Assembly: GCA_934668695.1 (NCBI GenBank)
Contig: CAKUOD010000001.1
Location: forward strand, 118,350-182,349
Length of the DNA stretch: 64,000 bases
Direction of reading: 5' to 3'
Source of the DNA: an uncultured Collinsella sp.
Lineage (GTDB): Bacteria > Actinomycetota > Coriobacteriia > Coriobacteriales > Coriobacteriaceae
Part shown: piece after piece, positions 61,158 to 64,000 of the stretch
How positions within the stretch are numbered: the first letter of the stretch is position 1
How the letters are laid out: each line of letters starts with the position of its first letter
Program-made: the position numbers and the translations under genes
Notes under the pieces: model-generated
Told to the model about the DNA's origin: nothing
Database searches by the model: none
The model's input: the letters and a program-made list of their open reading frames with translations, nothing else

Positions 61158-63335
61158 ATGAACCTCCGCTCATCTCTTGCCTGCACCTCGAGCGATATCG
61201 CCCGCTGGGGGCTGCGCTCTATCCTTAAGCGCCAGGGCGGCGTACTCCCCGGCCGCATCGCCATGAAGATCGACCCCGAGTTGCTGAGCGACCTCGCCGG
61301 CCTTGTCGACCGCAGCGTGGTGATTACCGGTACTAATGGCAAGACCACCACCTCCAACCTCATCGCTGACGCCGTTGCTGCCAGCGGCGCTACCGTGGTG
61401 TGCAACCGTGCCGGCAACAACATGGAGCCGGGCGTGGTGGGTGCTCTGCTCGAGGCCCGCGGCGGCCTTAAGCACACTGACAGCGGCAAGCGCGTGGGCG
61501 TTTTTGAGTGCGATGAGCTTTACACCGTACGCGTTCTGCCCAAGCTCAAGCCGACGTACTTTGTGCTGCTCAACCTGTTCCGCGACCAGCTGGATCGCTA
61601 TGGCGAAATCGATCACACCCAGGAGGTCATCGCCCACGCGTTGGAGCTCTCTCCGGCAACGACGCTCATCTACAACGCAGACGACCCGCTGTGTGCCGCG
61701 ATCGCCGCACGCGTTCCCAATGCAAGCATCGCCTTTGGCATCGACGGCGCCACCAACACCGAGTCCGACCGTATTAGCGACTCACGTTTTTGCTCACAGT
61801 GCAACGCGCCGCTGGAGTATGACTACGTGCAATACGGCCAGCTCGGCGCCTACCATTGCCCCTCGTGCGGTTGGGCACGCCCCGCGCTTGTCCGTCGCGT
61901 GACGGGCGTGGAGCTCGGCTGCGACGGCTACGGCTTTGACCTGGTCTTTGGATCTGCGTCCGACGCGGCTGCCGTAAACATCGCCACGCGCTACAACGGC
62001 CTGTACATGGTCTACAACGTTGCCGCTGCATTCTTTGCCGCACATGAGTTAGGCGTGGACACGGCGCTTCTACAGCCTACGCTCGATGCCTATGTGCCCG
62101 CCGGTGGTCGTATGGGGCGCTGGGATATCGCCGGCCGCACCGTCGAGGCCAACCTGGCTAAGAATCCCGTAGGCTTCGATCGACAAATCCAGTCCATCAA
62201 GACGGCAGGCGGCAGACTCTGCGCCTTCTTCCTAAACGATAACGATGCCGACGGCCACGATGTCTCGTGGATCTACGATGTCGACTTCGAGCGCATCGCC
62301 GACACGCCGGGTCTTGTCGCCTTTGCCGGAGGCACGCGTGCGCACGACATGCAGGTACGCCTCAAGTACGCCGGCATCGATGCCGCGATTATCTCGGACG
62401 TCGCGCAGGCGATCGGCGCCGTGGCAGACGAGGCCGCCGATGGCACCTTCTACGCCGTCGCCAACTACACGGCCTTCCCGCCGCTGGTCAAGGAGCTCGA
62501 CGGACTCAAAGGCACCGATGCGGCCACGGTTGCCGCCCACGCTGCACCGTGCGCCGATGGTAGCGCTGTCCCCACCGATATTGCGCCGGTCGAGCTTTCG
62601 CGCCCGCTGCGCATCGTCTATCTGTACCCCGATGCCCTTAACCTCTACGGCGACGGCGGCAACGTCATCGCCCTCGAACGCCGCTGCGCCTGGCGTGGCA
62701 TTCCCGTGCGTGTAGACGAGGTCCGTATGGGCGAAACGCTTGATTTGACCGATGCCGATATCGTCATGATGGGTGGCGGTGCCGACCGCGACCAGCTAGC
62801 CGTGGCACACGAGCTGCTCGCCCAAAAAGACAAGGTCGCGGCCTATGTTGAGGATGGCGGCTCGCTGCTTGCCATCTGTGGCAGCTATCAGCTGCTCGGC
62901 CGTTCGTACTATATGGGCGACGATCGCATTGAGGGTCTGGGCGTCATTGCCGCCGAGACTGTGCGCGGCTCCGACCGCCTGATCGGCAACGTCGCCGTCA
63001 AGACCGACCTGGCACCCGAGCCCTTTGTGGGATTCGAGAACCACGGCGGCCGCACTCTGCTCGACGCAGATGCCACGCCGCTCGGAACGTCCGTCGTCAC
63101 GGGTACCGGAAACAACGGCGACGATGGCTTTGAGGGACTGATCTACAAGGGCGTCATCGGCACGTACCTGCACGGACCGGCACTACCCAAGAACCCCGAG
63201 CTCGCCGACTGGCTCATTACCCACGCCCTCGAGCGCCGCGGCGATGCGCAGGCCACAGCCCTGCTGCCGCTCAAGCCCCTCGACGACACCTACGAGCACA
63301 CCGCCCACGACGCCGCGGTGAAGCTCCTCCCCTAA
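61158..63335 (+). CDS. MurT-GatD fusion, lipid II isoglutaminyl synthase
   Basis: 725 residues. Residues about 1-445 are MurT: ATP site ITGTNGKTTTSNLIAD (56-71), FECDELY, FRDQLDRYGE, a zinc ribbon with Cys212, 215, 234 and 237, then the DUF1727 end (FLNDNDADGHDVSWIYDVDFE, FAGGTRAHDMQVRLKYAG). A spacer of about 45 residues leads to GatD: LYPDALNLYGDGGNVIALERR, MMGGGADRDQ, nucleophile Cys574 in LLAICGSYQLLG, and His672 in GTYLHGPALPKNPELADW. Normally two proteins from adjacent genes amidate the D-Glu of lipid II; here they are one chain. Start ATG 61158, AGGAAC upstream. Confidence 0.93.
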   Translation: MNLRSSLACTSSDIARWGLRSILKRQGGVLPGRIAMKIDPELLSDLAGLVDRSVVITGTNGKTTTSNLIADAVAASGATVVCNRAGNNMEPGVVGALLEARGGLKHTDSGKRVGVFECDELYTVRVLPKLKPTYFVLLNLFRDQLDRYGEIDHTQEVIAHALELSPATTLIYNADDPLCAAIAARVPNASIAFGIDGATNTESDRISDSRFCSQCNAPLEYDYVQYGQLGAYHCPSCGWARPALVRRVTGVELGCDGYGFDLVFGSASDAAAVNIATRYNGLYMVYNVAAAFFAAHELGVDTALLQPTLDAYVPAGGRMGRWDIAGRTVEANLAKNPVGFDRQIQSIKTAGGRLCAFFLNDNDADGHDVSWIYDVDFERIADTPGLVAFAGGTRAHDMQVRLKYAGIDAAIISDVAQAIGAVADEAADGTFYAVANYTAFPPLVKELDGLKGTDAATVAAHAAPCADGSAVPTDIAPVELSRPLRIVYLYPDALNLYGDGGNVIALERRCAWRGIPVRVDEVRMGETLDLTDADIVMMGGGADRDQLAVAHELLAQKDKVAAYVEDGGSLLAICGSYQLLGRSYYMGDDRIEGLGVIAAETVRGSDRLIGNVAVKTDLAPEPFVGFENHGGRTLLDADATPLGTSVVTGTGNNGDDGFEGLIYKGVIGTYLHGPALPKNPELADWLITHALERRGDAQATALLPLKPLDDTYEHTAHDAAVKLLP

Positions 63336-63341
63336 CGCCCG

Positions 63342-63373
63342 CCACCACAAAGGGACAGGCACCTTTGTGGTGG
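63342..63373 (+). terminator. CAAAGGG-type palindrome, third copy, with T-run
   Basis: CCACCACAAAGG (63342-63353) pairs perfectly with 63362-63373, loop GACAGGCA, then TTTTG. Seven bases after the MurT-GatD stop. Confidence 0.85.
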
Positions 63374-63396
63374 TTTTGACCCGCCACGGTAGTTTG

Positions 63397-63532
63397 TCTC
63401 GATTTGTAACATCTAGACCGTTAAAAGTCGTCTTACTGTTACAGATTGAGATGTTGGTGCCGACGCCCGCCGTCTATCTCGATCTGTAACAGATAGAGCC
63501 GATTTGCCCGCCCAGATGTTACAGATTGAGAT
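63397..63532. repeat. Two inverted pairs of a TGTTACAGATTGAGAT motif
   Basis: TCTCGATTTGTAACATC (63397), TGTTACAGATTGAGAT (63437), ATCTCGATCTGTAACAG (63476) and ATGTTACAGATTGAGAT (63516) alternate in orientation, making two similar hairpins with different loops. No gene is attached. The remaining DNA to the tRNA shows no coding potential. Confidence 0.75.
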
Positions 63533-63612
63533 ATTTGAAAATCGGAATAAAAGCCTACTCCTGTGTGGTGGTTTTCCAGTTTGCCAACGATATACGCGCC
63601 GGCAAAAAAGTC

Positions 63613-63621
63613 TGCTATACT
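63613..63621 (+). promoter_or_regulatory. Extended -10 promoter of tRNA-Glu
   Basis: TGCTATACT ends 10 bases before the tRNA 5' end. No clear -35. Confidence 0.5.
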
Positions 63622-63631
63622 CTTTCCCGCT

Positions 63632-63708
63632 GTCCCCATCGTCTAGCGGCCAAGGACGCCACCCTTTCAAGGTGGATATCGCGGGTTCGAATCCCGCTGG
63701 GGGCACCA
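63632..63708 (+). tRNA. tRNA-Glu (anticodon TTC), CCA encoded
   Basis: Cloverleaf: acceptor GTCCCCA/TGGGGGC with one G-U pair, D-arm with AGCGGCC, anticodon stem CCACC/GGTGG enclosing CTTTCAA, T-arm GCGGGTTCGAATCCCGC and 3' ACCA. Confidence 0.95.
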
Positions 63709-63734
63709 TTTAAACTGAGAAGCCCGTTACCCTC
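63691..63734 (+). repeat. tRNA-Glu 3' end direct repeat, copy 1
   Basis: 44 bases from the T-arm to the first half of the terminator, repeated at 63879-63922 with two mismatches. Confidence 0.85.
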
Positions 63735-63748
63735 GCGGTGACGGGCTT
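63720..63748 (+). terminator. Terminator of tRNA-Glu
   Basis: AAGCCCGT..ACGGGCTT with TTTTTGC following. Confidence 0.85.
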
Positions 63749-63878
63749 TTTGCTACCGATATGCCGGGATTCGAACCCGACAGGGTGCGGAGCTGAGGAA
63801 ACGCGAAGCGTTTTCCAGCGCAGCACGCAAGGAGCGAAGCGACGCAGCGAATGCGGGCGGCGCCAGCCGCACGCGGAC

Positions 63879-63922
63879 ATCCCGCTGGGGGCACCATTTA
63901 AAATGAGAAGCCCGTTATCCTC
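63879..63922 (+). repeat. tRNA-Glu 3' end direct repeat, copy 2
   Basis: Second copy of the 44-base repeat, cut by the IS3-type end right after it, so the right arm of the terminator is missing. Between the copies, 63755-63790 also holds a reversed T-arm-like segment (CGGGATTCGAACCCG). Confidence 0.8.
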
Positions 63923-63923
63923 A

Positions 63924-64000
63924 TGAACTGCCTCCCATTTCTTGGACATGAGAAATGGGAGGCTTTCTTTATGCGCGTTGATTTGAGAGTGAAGCATGAT
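63924..64000 (+). mobile_element. Left end of an IS3-family (IS150-like) element, runs off the window
   Basis: TGAACTGCCTCCCATTTCTT followed by GGACA resembles the IS150-group end TG.ACTGC.CCCATTT.TTGGAC as I remember it. A hairpin (63930-63942 with 63951-63963) overlaps this end. Confidence 0.6.
63971..64000 (+). CDS. Start of a probable transposase OrfA (partial)
   Basis: GGGAGG eight bases before ATG 63971, reading MRVDLRVKHD to the window edge. Too short to identify from itself; assigned from the IS-type end 47 bases upstream. Confidence 0.45.
   Translation, partial: MRVDLRVKHD

Noticed and set aside
63738..63926. Second tRNA gene downstream of tRNA-Glu
   Set aside because: Only the 3' part (T-arm end, acceptor, CCA) is present; no D-arm or anticodon arm.

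Overview
The window is a GC-rich (roughly 60% by eye) chromosomal segment of a Gram-positive gut anaerobe, most likely a Collinsella-type member of the Coriobacteriia. The supporting signs are a sortase-anchored surface protein, Mur ligase MurT/GatD, ferredoxin-type oxidoreductases, iron-dependent glycerol and alcohol dehydrogenases, AGGAGG ribosome binding sites and the overall protein flavour. No taxonomic marker was searched, so this is an inference.

Layout. 1-5.4 kb: a solute-binding lipoprotein coupled to a truncated sensor kinase, a MalY/PatB aminotransferase, TrmO, an XRE/zinc-ribbon/TipAS regulator and a glutaredoxin. 5.4-6.6 kb: AT-richer DNA with two copies of a palindromic repeat, a MITE-like element and a small RHH-type gene with its own operator. 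6.6-9.2 kb: a radical-SAM peptide (RiPP) cluster: a 77-residue precursor with repeated Cys-Gly-Ser-Ala-Asp units, a flavin-like/ferredoxin fusion, a radical SAM/SPASM maturase and a divergent HxlR regulator. I believe this is the family named 'ACGX' in databases. 9.3-11 kb: a zinc macrodomain ADP-ribosyl hydrolase overlapping a class M sirtuin. 11-19.5 kb: Dus, a giant MacB-like ABC exporter, and a TlpA / NapH-like / CXXC-small-protein operon divergent from a two-component system. 19.6-28.6 kb: a stand-alone GMP synthase synthetase subunit, a LuxR regulator, a 1456-residue surface protein, an XRE plus membrane protein pair and a lipoprotein. 29-33.3 kb: a divergent ParE/ParC pair.

33.4-48.3 kb is an accessory region ending at the 3' end of full-length guaA. 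It carries an ATPase behind three 19-bp iterons, a DUF262/GmrSD-like nuclease, DUF6508, a zinc-ribbon membrane protein, EcsC, a Mef/Msr-type macrolide efflux and ribosome-protection pair, an Abi HEPN protein followed by a structured RNA, and a GyrI-like protein. Between these lie relics: two copies of a small ORF 3' end (probably integrase), truncated AAA ATPase, TfoX and IS3 transposase fragments, a 31-bp perfect hairpin, and two about 400-bp repeats each starting with a copy of the guaA 3' end. I read this as repeated insertion and decay at guaA.

48.3-64 kb returns to core genes: guaA, asparaginase, an XRE regulator with a perfect 26-bp palindromic operator, YchF, a multi-cluster ferredoxin, two GldA paralogues and an iron alcohol dehydrogenase, two tandem TPR-like paralogues, a natural MurT-GatD fusion, and tRNA-Glu whose 3' end is duplicated next to the left end of an IS3-family element that runs off the window.
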